Below, piece by piece: positions 1-11,514 of a stretch of DNA of 64,000 nucleotides. The notes beneath the pieces are model-generated. The model was not told where the DNA came from, made no database searches, and saw only the letters and a list, made by a program, of their open reading frames with translations. Each line of letters starts with the position of its first letter. Position 1 is the stretch's first letter. The stretch lies in the NCBI RefSeq assembly GCF_003597395.2, contig NC_133773.1, positions 67,865,132 through 67,929,131 of the forward strand, read 5' to 3'. The stretch is from Chelonoidis abingdonii. Taxonomy: Eukaryota > Chordata > Testudines > Testudinidae. A program made the position numbers and the translations under genes.

Positions 1-170
1 CCGGTGCTAATCTGCCCAAGATCTAGGGGCCCAGTCTCTGTTGCCTCTACTGGTTCAGAAGCGTTAGGGTGGGGGTCAGACTTGGGTGCTTCTCCCTCCT
101 GGGTGGCCTCCTTTTCAGCTGCTCAGGTCCACCTACCTACGAGAGTGACCCTCTGGCTTTGAGTCAGTAT

Positions 171-735
171 TCAGGTTCCCAAGGCCTTAGCTGCCCTCTT
201 TTCCCTTTTTGACTTTCTACCCTGTCTGGGAATGGAAAATAAACCTGGGGATATTTCAGAGAAGACTGGGGGTTCACTAACGTCAGGGTTCCTCTTTTCC
301 TCCAATCCTCCTACTGGGAATAAGTTTCCAAACCCTGGGAAGTCCCTCCCTATGAGCATCGGGTATGGGAGTTTAGGGACTACACCTGCTGCTACCTCAG
401 TAGTGTTCCCCTGAATCTTGAGTTTTACTGGGATGGTGGGGTAATAACCAACTGTCCCATGGATGTATGTTATCCCTGTATGCTTAGCCCGCAGCAGCTG
501 ACTACACTTGACGAGCTTCCCCGAGACAAGTGTGATAGCACTCCCTGAATCAACAAGTGCCGTGGTCTCTACCTCATTTAGTTTCACTGGTCTGGTGTAC
601 ATATGTGGGGTTAGTGAGACCCCCACAAGGTGGATTAGGGAGCATGGGTCTGCCCAGTTCTCCAGGTTACACTGCATCGGCTCCTCAGCATTGGGACACT
701 GTGCAGCTATATATCCCTACTCCCCACAGGTATAA
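171..735 (-). pseudogene. gypsy nucleocapsid zinc knuckle and retropepsin-like protease, broken
   Basis: The open stretch starts at a Met codon at 677, but the same frame continues upstream through a degraded CCHC knuckle (CYTCGE, one TAG stop, then GYIAAQC), where Tyr stands in for the usual His. The protease part has the aspartic-protease signature ALVDSGSAITLV about 40 residues after that Met. The typical LIGRDFPGF flap-distal motif follows about 70 residues later. After it comes a basic tail ending in a stop at about 171. A retropepsin acts as a dimer to cut Gag-Pol; the catalytic Asp-Ser-Gly is still present here. The stop in the knuckle and the lost His mean no functional polyprotein. 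It lies directly downstream of gag and upstream of the missing RT. Confidence 0.8.
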
Positions 736-1656
736 CACCTGGATGGAGCCCTAGGCATTCCCGGTCTCTTGGTTTGGGCAATCTAACATCATGATTCTCT
801 TCTCCCTCTGTGCTCTGACTCTTTGTGGCCTCTGGTGGGCCTTCAGCCCCCCTCTTTTTCCACCTGGGCCCTCCTAGTGGCCCAGTCATCCGAGCTCTCG
901 GGGTTGGTGCTGCTAGTTTAACCCGGGATGCCTCTTCCTTAACTGGTCGGGTCAGGTCCCTCGCCGTCCTTTGCCTCTCTACCAGTGCAACAACCTCATC
1001 ATAGGTAGAGGGTTCGTTCTGGCTTACCCAGGCACAAAGGTCTGTGCGTAGTCCCCTTATGTATCAGTTGATGACCAGAACCTCAAGTATCTGTTCTGGA
1101 CTCCAGGACTCCGTTCGCAACCACTTTTGTGTGACATGGATGAGGTCAGACAATTGGGACCGCGGGGTTTTGTTTTCCTGGTACCTCCACTCGTGATACT
1201 GTTGAGCCCGCGCTGTGGTCGTTACCCCAGATCTGGGCAGGATCTCTGCTTTCGCTGAGGGTAGTCTGCTGCAGCCTCTTCAGGCAGATCATAGTAGGCA
1301 TTCTGGGCCTCCCCACACAGGAATGGGGCAAGGATGCCAGACCACTGATCTCAAGGCCAGGCCTCCTGTAGGGTTGTCCTCTCAAAGGCCAGAAGGTATG
1401 CCTCTACATCATCCTCTCGCATCATTTTCTGCAGCCAATGGCTGGCCCGTATGAACTGCATCCCATCATGGCCATGGTTCAGCTCTGTAAGGGTCTCTAC
1501 CTGGTTTACCAGTTCCTGCAACATAGCCCGGTCTTGAGAAGCCTGGTCCATCAGCAGGTGATTAGTCTCTTGCTGCAGCTGCACTGCCTCTGCTGGGCAG
1601 CTGCCTAGACATGGGTAGCCTCCTGCTGGGCCACCGTAGCCTGTATCAATGCCCAT
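736..1656 (-). pseudogene. gypsy Gag (capsid region), frameshifted
   Basis: Starts at a Met codon at 1656, about 80 bases inside the LTR edge, which is the expected gag position. The N-terminal 60-70 residues are rich in Gln, Glu and Leu and probably helical. Then comes the capsid-like motif REDDVEAYLLAFERT and a tryptophan-proline step (EAWP), typical of the SCAN-related capsid of vertebrate gypsy elements. The first open frame ends at about 1351. Continuation is recognisable in other frames between about 1330 and 900, which shows frameshifts. The last part, near 707-889, is the basic linker before the zinc knuckle. Gag would form the particle shell; this copy cannot. Confidence 0.75.
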
Positions 1657-1736
1657 ACTAAGTAATCCCTTTTTTTAAAATCACCCTCCTTCTTCCGCCG
1701 CACTGTGCACACCAGTATCCCACCTCTTACACCACT

Positions 1737-2375
1737 TGTGACAAAGTTTCTCTTCTACCTTGGTGGGTCCTGCACTTATTGGCAGATTTGCTCACCTCAG
1801 TGATCTTCCCCTACAGTCTGGATCAACTCCTCCTGTGTCTGATCAGGAGTTGGGAGGTTTGGGGGGAACTCGGGCCCGTCCTCTACTCCGGGTTCCAGCC
1901 CAGGGCCCTGTGGATTGCAGCTGTCTATAGTGCCTCCTGTAACATCTGCATGACAGCTACAACTCCCCGGGCTACTTCTCCATGGCCGCCTCCAAACACC
2001 TTCTTTATCCTCACCACAGGACCTTTCTCCTGGTGTGTGATAACGCTTGTACTCCTTAGTCCTCTAGCAGCACACCCTCTCACTCTCAGCTCCTTGTGCC
2101 TCTTGCTCCCAGCTCCTCGCACACACTTCCTTTCCTCTGGCTCCCCCCTCCCTGACTGGAGTGGGCTCCTTTTTAAACCCAGGTGCCCTGATTAGCCTGC
2201 CTTGATTGGCTGCAGGTGATCTAATCAGCCTGTCTGCCTTAACTGGTTCTAGCAGGTTCCTGATTATAGTGCAGCCCCTGCTCTGGTCACTCAGGGAACA
2301 GAAAACTACTCATCCAGTGCCCAGTATATTTGCCCTCTACCAGACTCCTGTACCCCACTGGTCTGGGCTGTCACA
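1737..2375 (-). mobile_element. gypsy LTR, 639 bp
   Basis: On the minus strand the segment begins TGTGACAGCCC and ends CTTTGTCACA, so the ends form the inverted pair TGTGACA/TGTCACA. A TATA-like TTTAAAAAGG lies at about 2168-2177 on the minus strand, placing transcription start in the following 30 bases. No clean AATAAA was seen. The partner LTR is outside the window, so the target duplication cannot be tested. Several short open frames across this LTR are chance frames. Confidence 0.8.
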
Positions 2376-2962
2376 ACCCACTTCTAGATCCAGCCAAATG
2401 TCAGAATATTTCAGTCTATCATAAAAGATTTAGTTCTTCTTTGAATGATTGTCCATGTGTATTCCACTCTTGGCACATATTTACCCCAGGATTTTGAGTT
2501 CAGAATCTTTTGGCTAGCAGCATCTGTTGGGGCCAGATATGTGCTCTAAATTCTGATCCTCTACTCAAATCCTCATCATCAACTGACAGGGCTAGGATAC
2601 AGCATTGCACCTCTAAAGAGCATAAATACAGCTCACCATCTGAGGGACCTAATAAGAAAAGAGGAATAGATTGACTCACGATCTCATCTAAGTAAAGCGC
2701 AAGACCTGAGATGGATCTCTCTGGCTCCTCTCTCTTCCCCCCACTTCCCCTGCAACAAACCCTCCTGTCTCTGTGCTATGGTACCAGCTAAAGAACAGTT
2801 TCATGCTGTATCTGGTCCTGACTGAAGTTTCAGTTTCAGGGCTCTCAGAACTGGTACCAACTCTCTCTGTACTGATGTTGCTGGAACCATTTACACCAAT
2901 GTCAATAGTTTCTAATGAATTCTCAAGGTACAACTTTCTCAGAGCTAAGATTTATGATTCTG
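2376..2962. repeat. interspersed repeat fragment and unclassified DNA
   Basis: About 2430-2580 (starting near GATTGTCCATGTGTATTCC) looks like an old dispersed reptile repeat, possibly a terminal part of a DIRS-like element. That is an impression from the sequence style, not a match I can prove. The rest to 2962 holds a pyrimidine-rich tract at 2715-2760 and nothing else I can name. Open frames at 2688-2933 and 2773-3162 have no recognisable family motif. Confidence 0.25.
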
Positions 2963-3180
2963 CAGGGCCACCTGGGGAGAGGGGGGCAAGTGAGGCAGTC
3001 CGGGTCTTCGGCGGCATTTTGGCAGCGGGGGGGCCCTTCAGTGCTGCCAAAGACATGAAGCAACTGAAAGGCTCCCCGCTGCCAAAATGCCGCCAAAGAC
3101 CCAAACCACCGCTGGGTGAGTACAAGTGCCGCAGCTCCTCCGCTTTGCCCCAGGTCCCTTGAATCCTGTGAGTGGACCTG
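2963..3180. mobile_element. hAT-type non-autonomous DNA transposon with perfect 8-bp TSD
   Basis: The 218-bp element starts CAGGGCCACCTGG and ends CCAGG-type sequence whose reverse complement is CAGGTCCACTCAC, an imperfect terminal inverted repeat of hAT style. It is flanked by TGATTCTG at 2955-2962 and again at 3181-3188, an exact 8-bp duplication, the hallmark of hAT insertion. Inside, 3002-3030 and 3074-3102 are 29-base inverted repeats with one mismatch (GC-rich, core GGCGGCATTTTGGCAGC) that could fold into a stable hairpin. It encodes no transposase and would have depended on a partner element. Confidence 0.85.
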
Positions 3181-3188
3181 TGATTCTG

Positions 3189-4184
3189 AATGATCTAGCA
3201 GGATCAGGTCAGAGCTCTTTTGACCAGAGCTCAAGCAGCTTCTTCAGCTTCTTTCAGAAGTGTTCCCACCTCCAAATTATGTAGAGCAACCATCTGGGGG
3301 CTGCTACATTTACAAAATACTGTTTCCTGTTCTGATGAAGGAAATGATGGATGGTTGGCTCACCCCATTCTTTATTTCCTTAAGTGGGGAGGAGAAAGGA
3401 CATTCAGGAGAGCACTAGTGTGGCCCTAATAAATCCTACTGGCCAAAAAATTCTCATCTCAAGCACATGGGGCACACGCACACCAAGAGTAGACTATGTA
3501 TATGGGCAACACATTTCAAAAAATCATAATTACTGTAGAGTATGTAACAGTTTTTTTCCAATTGTCTAAAAATTGCTTAATGTTCTGGGAAGGAAGGGAG
3601 GTACCTAGTTCACCCATTCCTTCATGACAACCCTGGAATACTGTAACACATTTTTCAGAATACACTGATATTACTGCACAAAATAGATCAACATTGTAGT
3701 AAATGTCTGCCTAATTTTCAGAGGTGCTGAACTCCAACTGTAGTCAATGAGAGATGCGGACGCTTAGCATCTTTGAAAATCAAGCCTTCAAATATTATGA
3801 CAGAGTTACTCTGCTGGCTGGTTCTCTGTGCAGCACATTTACAGCCAGTTCCCAAAGGATGTGGGTCTCTCTCAAATGGAAAGGACCCCGGAGATCGAGA
3901 AAATAACTGAGAGGAAGTTTAGGGTGGAAGTGTGCTTCCTGCCTGAGAGAGAAGGCAAAAAAAGTGGTTTTGCATCAGCAAAGGAAAGACGGCTCTGTAC
4001 CATCTTTCCATGATAAATTATAAATTCTTTTTACTGATCTCATACCCATGTTATCATTACAGGAATGGTGCCCGCTTATGCTAATCCACCAATAAGAAGA
4101 CCACAAGGTCACGCAAACATAGATACCAAATCTTAAAAAGATAACACTTGCAGTACATAGTATTTTTCATCAATAGATCTCAAA
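3189..4184. other. no gene seen
   Basis: Mixed-composition DNA with only short open frames (the longest about 70 codons), none with a recognisable domain. No repeat family was identified by eye. Confidence 0.5.
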
Positions 4185-4335
4185 CTTTTTTCAAAGTGGG
4201 GGACAAGCATTATCATCTCTGTTTTACAGATGGAGAAAGTGAAGGCACAGAGTGGTTAAGTGACCTGCCAAAATTTACTCAGTGAGCCAATGAAACACAT
4301 GGGAACAACCAGGGGTGCAATCTTAGCTCCACTGA
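4185..4335 (-). repeat. MIR-like CORE-SINE fragment
   Basis: The stretch containing TTTTACAGATGGAGAAAGTG, then GGCACAGAGTGGTTAAGTGA and a CTGCCAAAATTTACTCAGTG segment, follows the reverse complement of the MIR SINE core and flank (lower the counts, compare baseline, lost/retained columns of the ancient tRNA-derived family). The tRNA-derived head is not recognisable and the copy is diverged. Just after it, 4310-4390 carries a small palindrome-like motif (CTCCACTGAAGTCAATG ... GGGCCAGGA) that recurs at about 39.84-39.91 kb. Confidence 0.6.
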
Positions 4336-4390
4336 AGTCAATGACAAAACTCCCTCTGACTTCCATAGGGCCAGGAATTGTACCCTAGTT

Positions 4391-7300
4391 TCCTAATTGC
4401 CAGGGGGACTTCTTATACAGCTCAGTACAAGAAAAAAAATATCACAGGATTACAGGAAATCACATACAGAAAATATCAAGAATACACCTATCTGTCGAAG
4501 CCTTTACATATTTATGCCTTGCCTGAATGGACATAAAGGAGAAGCCTAGGCTGAAAAGCAGTCAATTAACAGACCTTTAGATATGCTAGCCTGAATCTCA
4601 GCAAAGTTTTCACTCACATTAACTCTAGAGGCATAGTTAATGCAACTGAAAAAATAAACATCTATTTTGCCTATCAAATCATGGTCAAGTAATCTTAAGA
4701 GCTTGTTTCCATCCACATATGCATTTCACAAGACAAACTAACTAATACAAATGCCACTCACAAGAGTGGAAAAATTAAAGGCTTTGGAGTTTCATGACCT
4801 TTTGTGACTAGACAGAACAACATTTTATTTAATCTGTCCACTTCCAGCCCAGAAAGTCATTCTACCAGTTCTGTGGCAGTCTGAGTTCTGAACTGAATAT
4901 CTTATCCTAAACCATCCATTAAATGTATCTGATTATGCTGTTCTTTATCACCTGAGTTACAAATGTATGTGCTTTGCTTGTTATTTTGCAAGTATGGCTA
5001 GTCAGCTCTGTTTCTAGAGTTCCTTGCTGAACTATTATATGGCCCTAGACAAATAAATAATAGCTTTGACATCAGAGACCAATTTATATCTGAGCTCCTG
5101 CAAAGTCTTGTTTAATGTTCCTGAGTTCAGATGGATCACAACAGCACACAATGGCTAATGCCTCAGAGAATAACATATTAGTTACAATAGCTGAGCCCCG
5201 TCTGTTTCTGCACTTCTTTACTAGCCTAAATTGACCGCAGATCGCCACTGCCCAACACATGATTAAAATTTGTGGTCACTCAGTGCCAGGTAGCTCAGCT
5301 ATTAGTGCCTATTATGGAAACTATGAAAAACAATAAAATGAAATAGTTGAGCAAGCAAATCTTTACAAAAATAGCCCTTTTCACTCTAAGGTCACTGTAA
5401 TAATGCTTTCTAAACTTCGGAGCTGCTGCATTCCCTTATTCTACTCTGCTTCAAAGCCTGCCTTTGCTGCTAACATAGATACCACTAGATGAAGTGAATC
5501 AGGCATAGATTTTACTGTACATGCTTTAATTAAAATTTCTTGACCTTAACTAGCATTCTTTGGTCCCCGTTTTCTTTCCTTTTTTCAATTCTCTTTTTCA
5601 TCTCCCTTTCAGTATGTACACTTCAATTCTGTGCCTTAACTAGTGCATGTCCTCATTTCTGATATACCTGTCTTCTGATGTGATGATTCTTGAGACTGGA
5701 CCCCAGGGTCCTGAATGGCACTGAGTATGAAGACATAGCATACCAAGTCAAGCTCACTTGCTACTGTTTTGTTAAGAAATTGATGTCTTCAGTTTCTTTC
5801 TTCTCCATCTTTTTAAACTCCTCTTAAATACTGTACTGTGGTATCCATGAAAACTACTAATCTCCTAGAGATAGCAATGCCCACAGGTTTGGTCTTGCCC
5901 TCCTTGGGTGTATATTAACATACTGAATGGCATAGCCCTCAGACACTGGTAACAAGGAATGTAATTGCTCGTATACCAGAATCACTGGAGACAGACAGTG
6001 TGGCTGGCTACAAGAGTCAAAATGGGGAGGATCAGGAAGAATATTTTTTAATATTAATTAGGTCCAAACAAAAACCCTGTGCCAGAGGAATTCTGAGGGT
6101 AAGAGAAGGTAGAGCTTGATCCATATTTTGCAACTCTTTAACTTAGGGTGCCTATCTCTACTGTTAATATATGTGGTAGATATAGGTATTCCAACATCCT
6201 ATAATTATAAGAGATTTGTTGTTTCACTGCCATTCTTACAGCTGGTTGAAAACTAATATTTTTGAATTTCAGAAACTTAAAAAACAAACAGGAACATTTT
6301 GAATAAATATTCACAATGTCCTTCCCCCCAACACACACAATATTTTAACCAGTTGTAGAGTCAGTCAAAATTTTTCATGACATTTCAAACGATGAAAAAA
6401 ATAGGAAGAAATTTCAAAAGACTATTTCCCTCAGACTTTCTGTTCTCATTAATTTCTTCTGGAGTAAAAGGTTTTATTTTTTCTTCATCAAGCTGAGTTG
6501 TACTATATTTTATTTGATAAGATATGCTCTCTTCATAGTTAATATACCTCATTTTGTATCTAAAAGTAATTTTACTTAAAGAAGTAAGATTTGAAAATAG
6601 GAAGTTCATGAAGTTAGTAAATAGAATAAAATAATAATAATAAAAAATATCCTATACAAAATGGTAAGATAACAATCTGAGAGAATATAGTAAACTAATA
6701 ACAAAACTATTACCGTTAATTGATATTAAAAACAATGTTAATAAAGCTAAAATTATTTGATATCAAACCATTCCAATGTGTAAAAACATCTTCCAGGCAA
6801 AAGCAACTGCTTTAATTTTGTCCTTTGCATCTCCTTTGGAAGTTCTGTTTGTTTGTTTATTTTAAGTAAAGATATGTTTCTCTGTCCATGATCATTGACT
6901 GTAAAGCTTTAAACCTTTCTCTAACAGACTTTAAAAAAAAAAAACTGTCTGTAATAGCTTTTTCATCTGATTACAGACAACAGCTAGATATTTTATCGTT
7001 TGAATTAGTTAACCGCATTATGTAGTTGAAGAGTCACCAATGTGTCCTGAGAAACTTAAAAAACAAACAAACAACAACAAAAAAACCCATGTTTTTAAAA
7101 CCATTTTTAAAATAACAAGGATATATAAACAAATAACTTCATCTATGGAAGAGCACAATTCTGCTTCACAGTCAGAAATAAAGCAACTCTAAAAGCTTTG
7201 CAGAAAAACATCTTTGGGGAGGGTAATGTTGATTCTTTCGGTGAATGCTGAGGTCTTTAGATAGTGTGTTGTGTGAAGGGGATGTAATTGATTTCCCTTG

Positions 7301-7507
7301 AGGAGCAGCAAGAGAGGTCTATAAGCCTAGTTATCAGGTTACAAGTCTGATAGTGATTATGGTTACACCTGTGCTATGGATCTGAGAATAATAGTGTGTA
7401 CTAATTGTTTCAAGATCTTAAGATGACTCAGAATGAGCTGAGTACTTGTGGAGTTAGTAAAGTGCAGCTGATCTTCTTTCACTCTATCCAATTTGCCATC
7501 CAGGCAC
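4391..7507. other. long AT-rich stretch without recognisable genes
   Basis: About 3.1 kb of AT-rich DNA. It contains A-rich and AATAAT runs at 6625-6760 and 7050-7120 (AACAAACAAACAACAAC-type simple repeat). Open frames here are all under 100 codons with no known motif. No repeat family was identified with confidence. Confidence 0.5.
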
Positions 7508-7729
7508 CAGCGGCTCCAGGCACCAGTGCTCCAAGAGTGTGCTTGGGGCAGCAAGCTGCGAGGGGTGCCCTGCTGGTTGCTGTGAGGGCGGCAGTCAGGC
7601 TGCCTTCAGCAAAGCGCCTGCAGGAGGTCTGCCGGTCCGGCGGATTCGGCGGCAATTTGTCAGTGGGTACTGCAGGGAAGTACTGAAGCCGTGCTGCCAA
7701 AGGTGGCAGAAAAGCTAGAGTCACCCCTG
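7508..7729. mobile_element. hAT-like non-autonomous element, same family as the inner element at 23961
   Basis: Begins near CAGCGGCTCCAGGCACCAG and ends TAGAGTCACCCCTG, whose reverse complement CAGGGGTGACTCTA matches the family's terminal style. The start shares GGCTCCAGGCACCAG with, and slightly later GTGCTTGGGGC with, the element at 23961-24284. The middle is GC-rich (GGCGGATTCGGCGGCAAT). The left terminus is rearranged (CAGGCACCAG occurs twice) and no matching 8-bp flank was found, so the left boundary is uncertain. Open frames across it are chance frames. Confidence 0.55.
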
Positions 7730-8430
7730 CATCTGAGGGCTCTCTGTATCAATGTGCACACCCTGTCTCTCTCATACACACACACATATTTAGGGCAACA
7801 GGGCATAGAAATCTGCCAGTGATATGTGCCTGACAGGCATAGCCAGACTCCCATTATATTTATTATATGGCATTTACCCTTAGAAGCCACCAGAAGCCAC
7901 TTTAAATCCTCCAAAATTCAGAGTCTTTAAATGTGTGTGTGTAGGGGGCGGATGGGAGCTCCCAGGGCAGCTGTGGGTATACAGGATGAAGAGTTTCTAG
8001 TAAAAGGTTAATTTTTTTCCTGAGGCAGCCAAAATAACCACTCAACAAAACATCTAGCACCAATCCCTCAATCAACAAATTCCATAACACTATAAAACCT
8101 CTCCTAGTATCTCATCAACAACCTTCCCCAACATGAAAACAGGAGTCCAGTCCCTTTTCAAGACTCTGAGCCTAACTACGCTCAGCTTCAGTTGGTCACC
8201 TTGGACAGAATAAAATCAAGTAATCAAACAAGAACCAACATTTGTGTAACAAATCATAACAAATTATGATAATTTATTTAACATTTCACTATTTCTGAAC
8301 TTAATAACTGCCTCCTGCATGAGTGGACATCAAACTGTTTCAGATTTTGCCATGTAAGATGACTTTGTAGGCCAAATAAAGGTAATATATGGCCATCCAA
8401 CATCTTAACAGATGAAAGAAAAACAACAAA
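7730..8430. other. no gene seen
   Basis: Contains a short ACACACACAC run near 7781 and a TGTGTGTGTG run near 7930. Otherwise no gene or repeat was recognised. Confidence 0.5.
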
Positions 8431-8449
8431 GTCAGTCAGTCAATGGTAC

Positions 8450-8897
8450 TTGACTGTAAAGTGGGAGAAGAGCTTGATGTGCAAGAGGCAAACCTTATCA
8501 CAATGGCTATGAGTCCACTCACCAGGTGGAGGCTGAAGCACGCTCTGCTTCCTGGCTCATCAACAGGCCTCAGCCTGGGCTCTCTGATGGCTCTTCACAA
8601 TGACTGCACCAGTCTTGACCTGGCTACTCTAGACTGAGTGACTGTGGGCAGAGTTCTCCCAGCTGTCAGTGGGATGCTGAAGTCCTTGAGACCTTGCTTG
8701 ACCTTGCAGGTGTATCTAAGCTTTGGCCTTTCTCTGCATCGTGGATGGTTCTTAAGTTGGCCATAGAGCACAGCCTTTGGCAGGCAATCTTGAGACATAC
8801 ACTCCACATGTCCTAGCCACCAAAGCCTGTGAGTGTCCAGCATAGTCTGCATAGACTGTAGGCCGGTTTTCTCATTGTTAGTGATCGTTGGTCCCAA
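8450..8897 (-). pseudogene. LINE ORF2 C-terminal region
   Basis: The open frame from 8897 reads a Trp-rich segment with RLWWLGHVECMSQDCLPKAV, the conserved motif after the RT thumb in this LINE group. A basic segment with the PRCRERPKLRY motif follows, and then KQGLKDF. It ends at a stop near 8595, but the next in-frame stretch to about 8450 still looks related. In intact elements this region follows the RT directly and ends near the 3' UTR. It has the right spacing here, about 190 bases after the RT block at 9089. Confidence 0.7.
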
Positions 8898-9088
8898 GTG
8901 ACTCCAGTGATTTTAATAAGGCAGCAAAGGTAGAAGCTATTCAATCTCTGTTCCTGCTTGGAGTACATGACCTAGCTTTCATAACTGTAAAATAGGGTAC
9001 TGAGGACACAAGCCTGATAAACAGACTCCTTTGTGTTCAGGGTTAGCAACTTGTTGTTCTAGACACGTGACAGAAGCTTTGCTGATTC

Positions 9089-10440
9089 TCACTCAAGTTC
9101 CAGATCAAGGCTAAGTGAGCTGGTTAGAGTTGAGCCAAGATAGCAGAAGTGATCCACATTGTTCAGAGATTCATTATTGATGTAGATTTTAGGTAAAATG
9201 TTGGTGCTCTGTGACATGACAACTCTTTTCTTGATACTGAGTACCATGCTGAACTTGATACATGCAACAGAGAATTTATTCATCATGACCTGCAGTCCAT
9301 CAGATAATTTAAAGATGAATGCAGCATCATCTGTGAAGAGCAGATCCTGAATAGTGAGCTGGGTGACATGCCTTCTGCTCTGGAATTGTCTGATGTTGAA
9401 CAAGCTGCCGTCCATCTTTGATTCAATTACTCCACCAGATTGATCATTTCCAAAAGCGTACTTAAGAAGAATAGAGAAGAAGATGCCAAAGCTGGTAGGC
9501 GCTAAGACACAGCCTTACTTCATGCTAGTATCAATGATAACCTCAGACTATGTATCATTTTCATACTGGATATTTGCCTTCATTCCCTCATGGAACTCCT
9601 TAAACAGGGTGAGCATTTTTTGCAGACAGACAATTTTTGATAGGATCCTGTATATGCCATTCCTGCAAACCATGTTGAAGGCATTTTTCAGGTCAACTAA
9701 TGCTAGATAGAGAGGTACCTGTTGTTCATGGCTTTTTTTTTTTTTTTTTTTGCATCAAGTGCACTGCGAAGTACACATCAGTCATGGCGCGTCCAGCTAT
9801 GAACCCACACTGACTCTCAGGCTAAACTCTTACAGTGAGGACTTGGAGTCTTTTCAGCAGGATCGTTTTAAGCACCTTGCCAAGCAAGGGGAGCAGAGTT
9901 ATCCCTCAGTAGTTGTTGGAGTCTGCTCTGTCCCCTTTATTTTTGTATAAAGTAATTATATTTGCATCTTTCAGATCCTGGGGTTTGTAGTTCTCTTTCC
10001 AGCAGGCACAGAGATGTCACTAGCAAGCTTTCTCCCTTGAGGAGCTCCAGAGGTATCTGATTGTTGCCTGCTGCTTTCCCAGGAACAATCTCTTTGATAG
10101 CATTCTCTACATCTTTAAGTGTCAGTATTTGTTCCAGCTCCTGCATCATTGGAAGCTGGGGAATGGCAGCTAAGGCAGTATCACAGATAATGGCATCTTT
10201 TGAGTAGAGTTCTTTGTAATGTTCATTTGATCGGTCAATCAGGATGGTACCATCTTTTGCTTTCACATTTGCAGTCTTTTTACAAATTGGACCAAGTGCA
10301 TCTTTGATTCCACCACAGGTACCACAAATATCCCCTCTTTCAAAGCAGGTCTGAATCTTTTTGCACAAGTCTTGCCAGTACTTCTGGGCATGTTCTCTGG
10401 TGGCTTTCTGGACTGCCGCCTTAGCCTCTTTGAACTTTAG
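9089..10440 (-). pseudogene. LINE reverse transcriptase domain, broken
   Basis: The upstream part (10368 to 9937) contains the N-terminal RT region with HYKELYSKDA and the fingers motif GKAAGNNQIPLELLK, the usual GKAPGxDxIPxE of LINEs. The downstream part (9415 to 9089) contains the catalytic strand as LLFTDDAAFIF, where the usual FADD is FTDD, then YLGSTLTSSLSLD, the conserved YLGS box. The intervening palm (about 9930 to 9420) is shifted between frames and holds a plus-strand T run of about 20. Reverse transcription primed on target DNA would be its role. Both catalytic aspartates remain, but the frame is destroyed. Confidence 0.75.
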
Positions 10441-10649
10441 AGTTCTGGACTCAGCTGGTTGTTGAAGTAAAGTTGGGTGAGCTTGCTTTTTCTTTTCTAT
10501 GAGTGGGAGAAGATGTTCAGAGGCTGCGAATCAGTCAGGTTGTTTTTCCTTTGTTGTTCCAAAGACATCTTAGGCAGTAGCCAGTGTCTTATTCTTGAAA
10601 TTTTCCCACAAAGTGTCAGAATCAGGGGAAACATTTTTCAGAAACAAGC

Positions 10650-10920
10650 TCAAGTACACATTGAAACTTTGCACAAAGAGTCCTTCAGGTTAGTGATGTT
10701 GATGTGAGGTTTGCCTTTGGGTTTTGCATGATAAGTCTTTTTAGGGTGTAACTGGAGCTTGATTCGGACAAGGGCCTGGTCAGTGTCACAATCAGCACTA
10801 TGCATTGGTTGAGCATGTAGTACTTCACACATGTAACTGCAACAGATCAGAATGAGGTCAAGTTGATGCCAAGGTCCTGGGTGGGGGTGCCCCATATGAT
10901 CTTCTTGCCACTGCTTCTCC
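10650..10920 (-). pseudogene. LINE endonuclease C-terminal fragment
   Basis: The open frame from 10895 contains HQLDLILIC followed by HSADCDTDQALVRIKLQL. This corresponds to the end of an exonuclease-endonuclease-phosphatase fold, where the SDHxLV box carries the catalytic His. Here the box reads as DTDQALV, so the His position is Gln. The element begins here: sequence to the right (from about 10930) shows no more endonuclease, consistent with 5' truncation. Confidence 0.65.
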
Positions 10921-11514
10921 CAATTAGGACTAACTGCATTGAGGTTATTGACATTACACGAGTGTAAACCTAGTGTACGTGACAGGAAATATGGGTTTGT
11001 GTCTTATCTCAAGCTATCATCTAATCACCCATCTTTTGTTTTAGATGCGATTCTCTGATGGCACATTTCAGCGGCAAGACTTCAACAGCTGGAAACTACC
11101 AAAATAGAAGAGTCAGAAAAAGAGGATATTTGAGATGATAATAATCACATCCATCACAGTCATATTTTCTTCTTGTTTATTTAGTATACACCTGTGGCTT
11201 GTTGGCAGTGCATCTGCTTGCAGTATGAGTGATTCAAACCTGGCCCACCTTCCCTTCTGTGATCTTTAAATAGCTTGTGCATGTTCTTTTAATTATATAG
11301 GTAGAAACTGTTTACTTCAGCAGGCAAGTTAAAACTCATTCTGTACAAAGGGCCAGATAACACTTTTAATTATGATTTCAGGGGAAGGGCTATGTCAATG
11401 TGCTACCCTCGGTCCACTGCAGACCTCCCACAGATGATAAGGGGGGGCGGGGATAGAGTGTTGTAAGAAGACTGACAGTAGAATATGGTCCTTTAATAGT
11501 AATAGTTCATCCAA
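10921..11514. other. no gene seen
   Basis: Unclassified DNA between the LINE and the first miniature element. A G-rich run lies at 11441-11452. Confidence 0.5.

Larger units (their letters stand above)
1..2375 (-). mobile_element. Ty3/gypsy LTR retrotransposon, 5' half, decayed
   Basis: Minus-strand order is 5' LTR (2375 to 1737), leader, gag (from 1656), zinc knuckle near 695-735, retropepsin-like protease (677 to 171), then a low-complexity acidic linker running off the left edge. This gag-protease order is that of vertebrate Metaviridae (Ty3/gypsy). RT, integrase and the 3' LTR would lie outside the window. The reading frame is broken by frame changes in gag and a TAG stop in the zinc knuckle, so it is a dead copy. 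The family assignment rests on motifs and layout and is firm at superfamily level. Confidence 0.85.
8431..10920 (-). mobile_element. RTE-like non-LTR retrotransposon (LINE), 5' truncated
   Basis: Read on the minus strand, three blocks occur in the order expected for a LINE ORF2. First is the end of an apurinic-type endonuclease (10895 to 10650), then the reverse transcriptase (about 10440 to 9090), then the C-terminal region (8897 to about 8450). A poly-T run at 9731-9750 (plus strand) interrupts the RT. The clade is uncertain: the C-terminal RLWWLGHVECM motif and FTDDAAF suit RTE/Rex-like or related clades rather than CR1. The copy is truncated inside the endonuclease and is full of frame changes, so it is dead. 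Confidence 0.75.

Noticed and set aside
7500..7737. 8-bp target duplication for the hAT-like element at 7508
   Set aside because: Left flank options do not match CATCTGAG on the right; the left end is rearranged.
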